Assembly (NCBI GenBank): GCA_947258975.1
Contig: CAMYKK010000001.1
Location: 1 to 64,000, forward strand
Direction: 5' to 3'
Length of the DNA stretch: 64,000 bases
Source of the DNA: an uncultured Gammaproteobacteria bacterium
Lineage (GTDB): Bacteria > Pseudomonadota > Gammaproteobacteria > Arenicellales > JAANXG01
This document shows positions 54,608-63,160 of the stretch, piece after piece (position 1 is the first letter of the stretch; every line of letters starts with the position of its first letter). The notes under the pieces are model-generated. The model was not told the DNA's origin and ran no database searches. It was given only the letters and a program-made list of their open reading frames with translations. Both the position numbers and the translations under genes were made by a program.

Positions 54608-56044
54608 ATGAGAATACTTCACGTCGCCAGCGAGGCCTATCCCTTCATGAAGACCGGTGGCCTGGCAGACGTTTGTGCGAGTCTGCCCCGGGCGCAAGCA
54701 CGGCTCGGCCACGACGTACGCGTATTGATCCCCGCGTATCGGGCGGCGACCGCCAAGCTTCGGGCACCCAAAACCATTGCTGACGTCCAATTGTCCGGGC
54801 TTCCAGGGGATGTCCGAGTCCTCGAAACAGGCATGCAAGATTCCACGTCGAAAGTTTGGTTGGTCGACTATGGACCCGCCTTCGACCGTGACGGAAATCC
54901 ATATTTGGACGATACCGGGATCGCCTGGCGTGACAACGCTGAGCGATTTTTACTATTGTGCCGGACCGCTGTCAGCATCGTTCATGAACCGGCTCTGTTT
55001 GGTTGGCGGCCGGATGTCGTCCACTGTCATGACTGGCAGGCGGGGATGGTGGCGCCTCTCATCGATGACGATCAAGATATCGTGAAGATTTTCACAGTCC
55101 ATAATTTGTCGTATCAGGGAATATTCCCGCGCGCCACGTTTACGAGTTTGGGATTGAACGAGGAACTGTGGGCAATGGATGGCATCGAGTATCTGGATCA
55201 GATGTCTTTCATTAAGGGTGGGATCGTGTTCAGCGACTGGATCACCACGGTCAGCCCAACCTATGCACGTGAAATTCAGACCAGTGAATTGGGGTGTGGG
55301 CTGGAAGGCCTGCTGCAACACCGATCCGACCGCTTGATGGGGATCCTCAATGGGATCGACTACGACGAATGGGATCCAAACACCGATCCGCATATCGATT
55401 ATCATTACACTGCGGATACCCTCCACGGCAAGCTGCGAAACAAGGTGGCGTGCATGGAGCGATGGTCACTGCACAGGAGCGATAACGCTCCACTTTTCGG
55501 ATTTGTTGGGCGCTTGGTCGAGCAAAAAGGCATTGATTTGCTGATCGCGGCGCTCCCGGAATTGTTGGCGCATGGATTTCCGTTTGTGGTTTTGGGGACG
55601 GGAGACCCGGAACTGGAGCGCAAATTGCAGGCCATCGGACGCGCACATCCCGAACGGATACATGTTCGCATCGGTTACGACGAAAAAATGTCGCACCAGA
55701 TCGAAGCCGCTGCCGATATATTTGTCATGCCGTCGCGCTTTGAGCCCTGTGGATTGAATCAAATGTACAGCATGCATTACGGGACGGTGCCTGTCGTGTC
55801 CCAAACCGGTGGGTTGACCGATACGGTTGTTCCGGCGGCACCTCAGACCCTGGCCGATAAAACTGCGACGGGTTTTAGTTTCACCGAACTTACAGCGGAA
55901 GGGTTGGGCGCGGCCATACGTCAAAGTGTCGAGTTGTTTGATAATAAAGAGCGCTGGGGCGCTATTATGCGTACCGGAATGACGCGGGATTTCAGCTGGC
56001 GCCGAAGTGCGCTCGCGTATTTGGATCTGTACCAGGCAGATTAG
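54608..56044 (+). CDS. glgA: Glycogen synthase
   Basis: 478-residue GT5 synthase that adds glucose from ADP-glucose. The glucosyl-donor lysine is in EAYPFMKTGGLADV near the start, with VHCHDWQAGMV, GFVGRLVEQKGIDLL and the C-terminal SRFEPCGLNQMYSMHYGTVPVVSQTGGLTDTV. It is directly downstream of glgB. No typical terminator is seen after it. Confidence 0.95.
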   Translation: MRILHVASEAYPFMKTGGLADVCASLPRAQARLGHDVRVLIPAYRAATAKLRAPKTIADVQLSGLPGDVRVLETGMQDSTSKVWLVDYGPAFDRDGNPYLDDTGIAWRDNAERFLLLCRTAVSIVHEPALFGWRPDVVHCHDWQAGMVAPLIDDDQDIVKIFTVHNLSYQGIFPRATFTSLGLNEELWAMDGIEYLDQMSFIKGGIVFSDWITTVSPTYAREIQTSELGCGLEGLLQHRSDRLMGILNGIDYDEWDPNTDPHIDYHYTADTLHGKLRNKVACMERWSLHRSDNAPLFGFVGRLVEQKGIDLLIAALPELLAHGFPFVVLGTGDPELERKLQAIGRAHPERIHVRIGYDEKMSHQIEAAADIFVMPSRFEPCGLNQMYSMHYGTVPVVSQTGGLTDTVVPAAPQTLADKTATGFSFTELTAEGLGAAIRQSVELFDNKERWGAIMRTGMTRDFSWRRSALAYLDLYQAD

Positions 56045-56481
56045 AAACAGTTTGTCACTGCGGTTGGTGAAAATAAGACATTGAGTAATAATCATCAGTG
56101 CGTCGCAGGTCACGCTGCTGTACTGGAGTCTGTGAACAAAGATGCCGATTGATGGCGCATCAAGAGTTTTCGCGCCGAATATTACATAATCGTAACCTTT
56201 CAGTGCCGAATCCACCCCCACGGAGAACCGTACCACCGGATACATGATCGGCGCGTCCTACCGTCTGGTATATCCGCCCATGGGGGCGGCGACGGGAGCG
56301 AGTTATGGGAGTCGAGCAAACCGCCAGCGGGAGGTGCCTGAAATAGGGTTGCCGGGCCGGGGCGGTAGTCGTCGGAGCGGACAATTGCTAATTCGGGGTT
56401 TGAGTTGAAGCGTCCGGCGGCACTAGAATTGGGGACCTTCGAATTAGCGTCTCTGACATCAAGACCATTGAGGAGAATTCT
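56045..56481. other. Intergenic region downstream of glgA
   Basis: 437 bases with no supportable gene. Upstream of the cytochrome gene there is no clear -10 or -35. Track ORFs on the minus strand are shadows. Confidence 0.4.
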
Positions 56482-57717
56482 ATGCATCGCATGTTATGTT
56501 TGCTCGCATTGATCATCGCGGTCGCGATCGCGCCCCAGGTGCAGGCAAGTACCTCTAAAGCCAAAGCCGCCGCCAAGCTCAAGGAGCCGGTGGCCTCGAT
56601 TTTTGCGTCGCCGGTGGAGGTGAAAGCGGGCAGAGCGATCGCCGAACAGACATGCGCCCGGTGTCATGGCCTGGATGGTCTCAGCGTTGAGGCTGACGTA
56701 CCCCATTTGGCAAGCCAACACGCGGATTATCTCTACGCACAATTAATCGCATACAAGGATGGCGCAAGGAAACACACGCGCATGCGCCAATCCATAAAAA
56801 TGTTGAACGATGATGCGTTGCGGAATGTGGCCGCCTACTACTTCAGCCTGGACTTGCCGCATACCGCGGGTCCTCAGCAGGGCGCGGGTGCCGACGCCCG
56901 ACCTGCGAGCGCCTACGACGTCAATCCCGAGGAAGCGGGGAAGGAGGCGTCAACCGGATGCGCATCCTGCCACGGCAAAGATGGAAACAGCGCTCTGCCG
57001 GGAATGCCGAGCTTGGCCGGTCAGAATCTCCAGTACTTGTTGAACGCCATCAAAGCTTATCAAACAGCGAGTCGCAAGGATGCCATGATGCGCCCGGCAG
57101 TGGCATTACTGAATGATGACACGATCGAGAATCTTGCCTTGTATTACGCGCTGCAAACGCCCAAGGCCAGTCCCATGAATGCCGAGGGCGATGCCGCCGC
57201 GGGCGAACCCGTGGCCACGGCATGCGCCGAATGCCACGGCGCTGACGGGAACAGCACGAAACCGGATACTCCCAGCTTGGCGGGCCAGGACCCCAGGTAC
57301 CTCGCAACTGCAACCCATGCGTACAAGGACGGTGCACGGGATCACAGCGCGATGCAGTCCATCGTCGCCTCGCTCAATGACGAAGACATCAAAAATGTCG
57401 CCGCGTACTACTCGGCTTCACCGCCCCAGGGTGGTGCTGCGCGAAAACCCCTCACCACCGCTCAATGGTCCGAACGTTGTGACCGCTGCCACGGAATCGA
57501 TGGCAACAGCACCGATCCTCAGATTCCCTCTATATCGAGCCAGGGCGAGGAATACCTGACCAAGGCCCTGACCGCCTATCGGGAACAGGATCGCGGCAAT
57601 AAGGTCATGCGCGCGATGTTGAACCCGATCAAGGATGTGGAAATCGAAAATCTGGCAAGGCATTACGCCGGGAAAAGGCGCAAGTCGGTGGTGTTCGTTA
57701 GAGTTCCCTGCAAGTAG
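56482..57717 (+). CDS. Tetraheme periplasmic c-type cytochrome
   Basis: 411-residue exported protein with a signal peptide (about 1-23, ending APQVQAS) and four class I cytochrome c units, each with CxxCH: CARCHG, CASCHG, CAECHG and CDRCHG. Each unit ends in a similar block (SLAGQNLQYL, LNDDTIENLALYYA), so it arose by repeated duplication of a cytochrome c4-like domain. It would carry electrons in the periplasm. The start has AGGAG upstream. The partner enzyme is unknown; a membrane cytochrome gene follows on the other strand. Confidence 0.9.
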   Translation: MHRMLCLLALIIAVAIAPQVQASTSKAKAAAKLKEPVASIFASPVEVKAGRAIAEQTCARCHGLDGLSVEADVPHLASQHADYLYAQLIAYKDGARKHTRMRQSIKMLNDDALRNVAAYYFSLDLPHTAGPQQGAGADARPASAYDVNPEEAGKEASTGCASCHGKDGNSALPGMPSLAGQNLQYLLNAIKAYQTASRKDAMMRPAVALLNDDTIENLALYYALQTPKASPMNAEGDAAAGEPVATACAECHGADGNSTKPDTPSLAGQDPRYLATATHAYKDGARDHSAMQSIVASLNDEDIKNVAAYYSASPPQGGAARKPLTTAQWSERCDRCHGIDGNSTDPQIPSISSQGEEYLTKALTAYREQDRGNKVMRAMLNPIKDVEIENLARHYAGKRRKSVVFVRVPCK

Positions 57718-57943
57718 TTGCGCTGCTTACATTGGCGGTGCGTGACAGACGCGGGTGATTCGGCTTGACCGTCAGTAGGTGATCCGTGAGTAGCGCAACA
57801 CGGCATCATATACCGGTGCCATCCCGCGGTGTGTCCCATTTGGCGAAAACAAAGGTCGGAGCCCGGGTTACGAACCCTGGTATAAACGTTCCAATGCGCT
57901 ATCCCGCCGCTCGGTCCCGTCGCCGGCGTCCGGGATCGTTGGG

Positions 57944-58723
57944 CTAACCAACGACTTGCCGCTCCGCGGTGCGGGCGGCAAAACGTTCTGACGGTTTATA
58001 CAGCCACATCTGATACATGGACACCACCCACATAATCGCGAAACAGGCCCCCATCAGTGCGCCGGCCAACACGATCAGGTAGGCGAAGGGCTCGAAGATT
58101 TTCGTCAGATACCAGGAAAAAATATCCAAAATGATCTGCACGAACGGAAATGCCACGATCACGCATTTAAACCACACCGGGCGCACATAGGCATGACTGA
58201 AGATCAAGCTGGTGATGAAGAAAATAAACGTGAGGCCGAACAGATGGATGTGGGAGACCCTCACCAGGGTAAAAATGTCGACCCCCTCGTCCAACTGCGC
58301 TATTTCCCGTACATTGTCATAACCGCCCAGGTGCGGGATGTGCGGGTTGCTGCCATCGTGGCACGCCAGGCAGCGCTTCTCGAAGATCGGGTCGATGTTC
58401 TTTTCGAACACCGCCTTGTCAAGTCCGCCATGAATCCAACCGAAGATCTCGTCGGCTTCGCTGGTCGGCAGCATACTCGCCATGGGGCCCCGCAATGCGG
58501 ATTCCAGACGCGTCGAATCCTTATCGCCGCTATAGGCAATAACCACATCCCTGACCGATAGTCCCGGCTCGCCATCTCGTCCTGCGTGGGATCCGTACAG
58601 ATGGAGCAGGGCAAATAGATATCCGGTCGCCATCACCAGGAGGGTAGCCGTGTAGAGCGTGCGCATACTCCACGGTAGCTCCTGAAAGTGCAGGTAGTGG
58701 CGGTGAAGTGCTTGTTCACTCAT
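57944..58723 (-). CDS. Membrane-anchored c-type cytochrome
   Basis: 259-residue protein with an N-terminal helix (about 24-43), a periplasmic part with one CxxCH (KRCLACHDGSNPHIPHLGGYDN, about residue 118) and three C-terminal helices (about 161-178, 185-205, 213-237). The text VSHIHLFGLTFIFF hints at a second, membrane histidine site. I do not recognise a named family. It probably delivers electrons between the quinone pool and a soluble cytochrome. The ATG at 58723 is chosen over the 24-codon extension. Confidence 0.75.
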   Translation of the reverse strand: MSEQALHRHYLHFQELPWSMRTLYTATLLVMATGYLFALLHLYGSHAGRDGEPGLSVRDVVIAYSGDKDSTRLESALRGPMASMLPTSEADEIFGWIHGGLDKAVFEKNIDPIFEKRCLACHDGSNPHIPHLGGYDNVREIAQLDEGVDIFTLVRVSHIHLFGLTFIFFITSLIFSHAYVRPVWFKCVIVAFPFVQIILDIFSWYLTKIFEPFAYLIVLAGALMGACFAIMWVVSMYQMWLYKPSERFAARTAERQVVG

Positions 58724-59389
58724 AGTTGATTTCTCCGCGACCAATAAGCAGTTGAGGACAGCAAAGTTCTGGTCTTCCGAATCCCGGCCCGCCACCGCGC
58801 CCCATTCCAGCGCGGAGTAAGTCGCGGGACCAACGCCAACCCCGGCGCTTCCAACACCCTAGATGGGTTCCGCTTGGGAAGTCAATGCTATCGTAAAGGA
58901 GTGGTGAAGTGGGGCGTCATCAAAATCACCACCTTCCACTGTACAGTCCGAAACTTACCATTCCCGCGCAGGAACGTACATCATCTGTTTGCCCCGTGGC
59001 AGGTGCCTGGGCAGTCTTTCCGTGGTAAACCGTGGCTGATGAAGACACAGCGGAAAATTGTGCATCGCAACATATCACGGAGTGCCGACGCAAATCAATG
59101 TCGTTCACTGGCCTGAAGCAAGCGGTGCGGGCGCGATCCGTAAGAGGAACGTCGTATTCGTCTTTACGTAGAACAGGGCGATGGGCGGTGAATAAAGCGC
59201 CCTAGCAACCGATGGCGGCGCTAGCGTATGCATTGATGGACATCGCCGACGATCATTGTAATCTTTCGCGAATACCGCCTCACGGATTCGTCTCCATTAT
59301 GATTATGGAGACCGCACCTATTGTGGCGCGGTGGGCCTTTTGCGACAATGACGGCAGACGGTTTTAGGTTATGTAAGGAACGTACAAAG
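58724..59389. other. Intergenic region between two cytochrome genes
   Basis: 666 bases divergent between the membrane cytochrome and the lipoprotein cytochrome. It has no family-like ORF. The last 110 bases, with CCGCACCTATTGTGGCGCGG forming a stem, lie just upstream of the lipoprotein gene and may regulate it. Confidence 0.4.
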
Positions 59390-59764
59390 ATGCATGCAAG
59401 AATAATAAAGCTGTCGGCGTCGGTGCTGGCGCTATTGATAGTAGCCGGTTGCGCTGAGCCGGATGTGAGTTTCAAAAAAGATGTGATGCCGATACTGCAG
59501 GAGAGATGTGTAAGTTGTCACAAACCAGGTGGCGCGGGATACGTTTCCAGCGGACTCAGCATGGAAAGCTACGACAATCTCATGAAGGGCACTAAATTCG
59601 GTCCGGTAATCATCCCTGGATACAGTTTTTCGAGCACTTTGCAGATCCTGGTTGAGCACAAAGCGGATTCCTCGATAAACATGCCAAAACAGCAGCCGCG
59701 GCTGCCCCAGGATCAGGTAGAGTTAATCGGCAAATGGATTAACCAAGGCGCCAAGAATAACTGA
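59390..59764 (+). CDS. Lipoprotein c-type cytochrome
   Basis: 124-residue exported lipoprotein with lipobox IVAGC (about residues 15-20) and one heme motif CVSCHK within MPILQERCVSCHKPGG. It resembles the short cytochrome c domain with a GLSMESYDNLMKG pattern found in many periplasmic electron carriers. A good ribosome site (AAGGAAC) precedes the ATG at 59390. It may be an outer- or inner-membrane-tethered electron carrier. No clear partner is adjacent. Confidence 0.85.
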   Translation: MHARIIKLSASVLALLIVAGCAEPDVSFKKDVMPILQERCVSCHKPGGAGYVSSGLSMESYDNLMKGTKFGPVIIPGYSFSSTLQILVEHKADSSINMPKQQPRLPQDQVELIGKWINQGAKNN

Positions 59765-60020
59765 TACGCTCGGTAATTGGCCGTACGAAAATTGGCTGGT
59801 TTGATGGTCGGAACCACAAACGCCTGTATCGCTCCGGTGTTGTGTCCAGCCTCCCGGTCCCGGCGTCGTGATGCGGAAGTTACGGTCCATTTACGGCTTA
59901 TAAGACGGCGTCTATCGCTGGAGACGTCTCCTTATTGCCGGAAACAACGGCGGGGAAAATTTACTTAATAACGCTGATGCTGCTCGACACGGGTCGTCGT
60001 GATGCGCAAAACGTGATGCC

Positions 60021-61235
60021 GTGAGTCAATACGATATTATCATCATTGGATCGGGTATAAGCGGACTTAGTCTGGCCCATTATGCCGCGGATGCGGGGCT
60101 CAGGACCTTGGTCGTCGAAAAGTCCGAACGGTTCGGCGGTGCGGTGCATACACATCGATTCGAAACCGGCACACCGCACTTTTGGATCGAATTGGGGGCG
60201 CACACGTGCTACAACTCGTACGCCAAGTTCCTCGATATCATCGACGATCTCAACATGATCGACCAGCTCATCGCGCGGGAGAAGGCGCCGTTTAGAATGC
60301 TGGTTGCAGACCATCTGCGGTCGATCCCCTCGCGGTTGAATTATTTCGAGCTGTTTGTGTCAGCGCCGCGTCTGTTGTTCTTGAAAAAACATGGGCAAAG
60401 CGTCAAATCTTATTATTCGAGGATTGTCGGAAAGGGAAACTTCAATAAGGTTTTCACGCATTTGTTTTCCGCGGTGCCTTCACAGAGCGCGGATGAATTT
60501 CCAGCGGATGCGCTATTCAAACGGCGCCAGCGGCGAAAGGACATCATTCGGAGCTTCACACTTCCGCATGGACTGCAGTCGGTGATCGATGCCATTGCCG
60601 CGGTAACAGACATTGACGCGGTAACAGGCAGCGAAGCGTTGGAGATTGAGCGGCTGGCGCAATCCTTTGCGATCAAAACCGCAGATGGCGAGCGCTATAC
60701 AGCCGATTATGTTGCGTTGGCTACTGCGCCCGTAGATGGCGTGCGGCTTCTGCGCTCCGCTTATCCAGACCTTGCTGATGAGTTGGCTCAGATCCGCGTT
60801 GCGACGGTGGAAACCGTGGGTGTCGCGCTCGCGAGGTCTTTGCTCACTTTAGAAAAGATCGCCGGTATTGTTCCTGCCGGAGACAGTTTTTATTCGGTGG
60901 TGTCCAGAGACACGGTTGCCGATGACGAGTATCGGGGGTTTACCTTCCACTTCAAGGGCGATCAGCTCGATCTGGACGCCAAGCTTCGTCGTGTTGCGCA
61001 GGTGCTGCAAATTTCGCCACGTCACTTAGAGCTGGTTACGACGAAACAGAATATCGTGCCGTCCTTCAGGGTCGGACACGAGGACCGCGTGACAAAAATC
61101 GATCGCCTGCTTGCCGGCAGGCCGCTTCTATTAACTGGTAATTACCTGCACGGTATGTCCATCGAAGACTGCGTACTCAGGTCGGCGAGCGAGTTTCGCC
61201 GGCTGAAAAGACAAACCGGGTCCCTCGCTGAGTAA
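60021..61235 (+). CDS. FAD-dependent amine-oxidase-like oxidoreductase
   Basis: 404-residue flavoprotein with dinucleotide motif IIIGSGISGLSLAHYAADAG, the following RFGGAVHTHRF and a C-terminal GRPLLLTGNYLHGMSIEDCV that fits the protoporphyrinogen-oxidase or carotenoid/amine-oxidase family. LGAHTCYNSY and LPHGLQSVIDAI are consistent with HemG/HemY-like enzymes. The start is GTG at 60021. Heme synthesis or maturation would suit the nearby cytochrome genes, but this is not established. Confidence 0.75.
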   Translation: MSQYDIIIIGSGISGLSLAHYAADAGLRTLVVEKSERFGGAVHTHRFETGTPHFWIELGAHTCYNSYAKFLDIIDDLNMIDQLIAREKAPFRMLVADHLRSIPSRLNYFELFVSAPRLLFLKKHGQSVKSYYSRIVGKGNFNKVFTHLFSAVPSQSADEFPADALFKRRQRRKDIIRSFTLPHGLQSVIDAIAAVTDIDAVTGSEALEIERLAQSFAIKTADGERYTADYVALATAPVDGVRLLRSAYPDLADELAQIRVATVETVGVALARSLLTLEKIAGIVPAGDSFYSVVSRDTVADDEYRGFTFHFKGDQLDLDAKLRRVAQVLQISPRHLELVTTKQNIVPSFRVGHEDRVTKIDRLLAGRPLLLTGNYLHGMSIEDCVLRSASEFRRLKRQTGSLAE

Positions 61236-61257
61236 GGCGACGTCAATTCAAAAGTTG

Positions 61258-61355
61258 TTGGAGAGCCTTTCCCTCTGCTTTGCGAGGACCAGCAGGCTCG
61301 AATAAAGAATCGTGGCTCTTGTCCCCGCGCAGCAGGGGAAAAGCCACTCCCACAG
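61258..61355. repeat. Foldback copy of the dispersed repeat
   Basis: CCTTTCCCTCTGCTTTGCGAGGACCAGCAGG and, inverted, CTTGTCCCCGCGCAGCAGGGGAAAAGCC (quoted over 20 bases only as two arms) pair with each other and the right end is CACTCCCACAG. It is the second complete copy after 11958-12037. Confidence 0.6.
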
Positions 61356-61432
61356 TACTAAAGTTGCTCCTGCCAGAGCCATGGTCACAAAGTCTTTCCC
61401 ACAGGAAGGAAGAGACCGTATGGATGCCGGCG

Positions 61433-61459
61433 TCGAGCCTACATGGACGTGTCCCGGAA
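61433..61459. repeat. Fragment of the MITE-like foldback element
   Basis: GTCGAGCCTACATGGA followed by CGTGTCCCGG matches the inside of the 15909-16087 element, without its terminal repeats. Confidence 0.55.
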
Positions 61460-61520
61460 ATTTTCTTCCGGCTCAGCACCGCGTCCAGCCGCCGGATCCG
61501 GACGTGGTCATTCAGAGTGC

Positions 61521-61533
61521 TTGGTGCAATATA
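61521..61533. repeat. TTGGTGCAATATA motif, copy 3
   Basis: Identical over 13 bases to the motif at 19051-19063 and continued by AC[CG]GGTC in both. It is adjacent to the stop codon of the iron-sulfur flavoprotein gene. Confidence 0.4.
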
Positions 61534-61537
61534 CCGG

Positions 61538-63160
61538 TCAGATCTCCTCGGGGGTCATCTTGATCGCCCCGCACGGGCACTCGGAAACGCACAATCCGCA
61601 ACCTTTACAATAATCGTACTTGAACTCAAAGCGCATGCCTGGTCCGAGTTTTGTGATCGCGTTATCCGGGCACACTCCGTAGCAGTTGTCACACTCGAAA
61701 CAGTTGCCGCAGGACATGCAGCGACGGGCCTCGAACGTCGCGTTATCCTGGTCGATATTACCCACGATCTCCGCGAAACCCGATTGCCGCCGCATCACGC
61801 TCAACATCGGGCGCACCGTTCGCGGCGCATCGGAATAGTACCAGGTATTCAACAGGTCGAAGGTGGCCACCTCGGGCTTGCTTGCTAAGTCAAAGGCAAT
61901 ACCATGAAGATAGGCATCAATATTGCGGGCCGCTTTTTTGCCGTGACCGATTGATGTCGTCACCGTACGCTCAGAGGGGATCATGTCACCGCCGGCAAAT
62001 ACGCCCGGGGAACCGGTTTGCATGTCTATTCCGACTTGGACGGCGCCTTCGGCAACCTTGATGCCGGACATCGTGTCCATGAGGCCGGTATCCACGTTTT
62101 GTCCGAGTGCCTGCACCACGACGTCCGCGGTCATGACGTCGAACTGGCCAGTGGGCTGGGGCCACCGGCCCTCGCTGGGCACCATCTTTTCCATCGTTAC
62201 CTCGTTGCCGTTCACTTCACGCAGCGCGCGCAGGCAGAGCAGTTCTACACCTTCTTCGCGGGCCTCTCTGACTTCAAATTCATGGGCGGGCATATGCTCT
62301 TGGGCCTCGAACACGACCACAGTAACGCTCTTGGCGCCGAGCCGGACCGCCGAGCGCGCGACGTCCATGGCGGTGTTGCCGCCACCGTATACCACGACGC
62401 GTCCGCGCAATCCGGTCGGTTCCTCGAGTTCCGTGTTGCGCAGCACCGTCACCGCATCGAGCACCGGCAGGTCCCCCTTGGTCGTGATGTCCACCCGCTT
62501 GGGCAGTTGGGCGCCGATCGCCAGGAACACAGCGTCAAATTTGCCCTCATCCCGTGCGGCAATCACATCGTCAATGCGGGTGTTGAGCTGCAGGTCGGCC
62601 CCCATTTGTTCAATACGCGCGACCTCGGCGCGCAGCTTCTCTCTTGGCATGCGGTATTTGGGTATGCCGTAACGCACCATACCGCCGGCTTGCGGCGCGG
62701 CATCGTACACGGTCACCTCATGACCCATGCGCCGCAAATGGTAGGCGGCCGCCAATCCGCCGGGACCGGCGCCGACCACCATCACCCGTTTTCCGGTCGG
62801 TGCGCCTGCCTCCATTTGCCACTCATTGATCAAGGCCTGGTCGCCGAGGAACCGCTCCACGGCATTGATGCCCACCGCCTCATCCACCTGACCGCGGTTG
62901 CAGCTCACCTCGCATGGGTGATAACAAACCCGTCCCATTACCGCCGGGAACGGATTGTCATTCATGATCTGCCGCCACGCCTGTTCATAACGTCCCTCTT
63001 CGGTCAGGTACAGCCATTGCTGGATGTTTTCCCCTGCGGGGCATGCGTGGTTGCAGGGCGGCAACCGGTCCAAGTACACCGGGCGTTCGGTTCGCCAAGA
63101 GCCGGTCTTGTTCAACAGGCTGCTGCCGGCGTCCAGGGTAATCGCAAACGGCGTTTTCAT
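61538..63160 (-). CDS. NADPH-dependent GltD-like iron-sulfur flavoprotein with ferredoxin domain
   Basis: 540-residue protein. N-terminal cysteines in CNHACPAGENIQQWL and CYHPCEVSCNRG hold Fe-S clusters, followed by FAD motif VVGAGPGGLAAAYHL, NAD(P) motif VYGGGNTAMDVARSA and the C-terminal ferredoxin with CMSCGNCFECDNCYGVCP and CKGCGLCVSECPCGAI. It is GltD-like and would move electrons between pyridine nucleotide and ferredoxin. Its ATG overlaps the stop of the PorB gene as ATGA, so it is coupled to the oxoacid:ferredoxin oxidoreductase and likely serves as its electron partner. Confidence 0.88.
   Translation of the reverse strand: MKTPFAITLDAGSSLLNKTGSWRTERPVYLDRLPPCNHACPAGENIQQWLYLTEEGRYEQAWRQIMNDNPFPAVMGRVCYHPCEVSCNRGQVDEAVGINAVERFLGDQALINEWQMEAGAPTGKRVMVVGAGPGGLAAAYHLRRMGHEVTVYDAAPQAGGMVRYGIPKYRMPREKLRAEVARIEQMGADLQLNTRIDDVIAARDEGKFDAVFLAIGAQLPKRVDITTKGDLPVLDAVTVLRNTELEEPTGLRGRVVVYGGGNTAMDVARSAVRLGAKSVTVVVFEAQEHMPAHEFEVREAREEGVELLCLRALREVNGNEVTMEKMVPSEGRWPQPTGQFDVMTADVVVQALGQNVDTGLMDTMSGIKVAEGAVQVGIDMQTGSPGVFAGGDMIPSERTVTTSIGHGKKAARNIDAYLHGIAFDLASKPEVATFDLLNTWYYSDAPRTVRPMLSVMRRQSGFAEIVGNIDQDNATFEARRCMSCGNCFECDNCYGVCPDNAITKLGPGMRFEFKYDYCKGCGLCVSECPCGAIKMTPEEI

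Larger units (their letters stand above)
61236..61537. other. Convergent gap filled by repeats
   Basis: 302 bases between convergent genes. Contains a foldback copy of the dispersed repeat (61258-61355), a fragment of the MITE-like element near 61433-61459 and the TTGGTGCAATATA motif. Confidence 0.5.
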
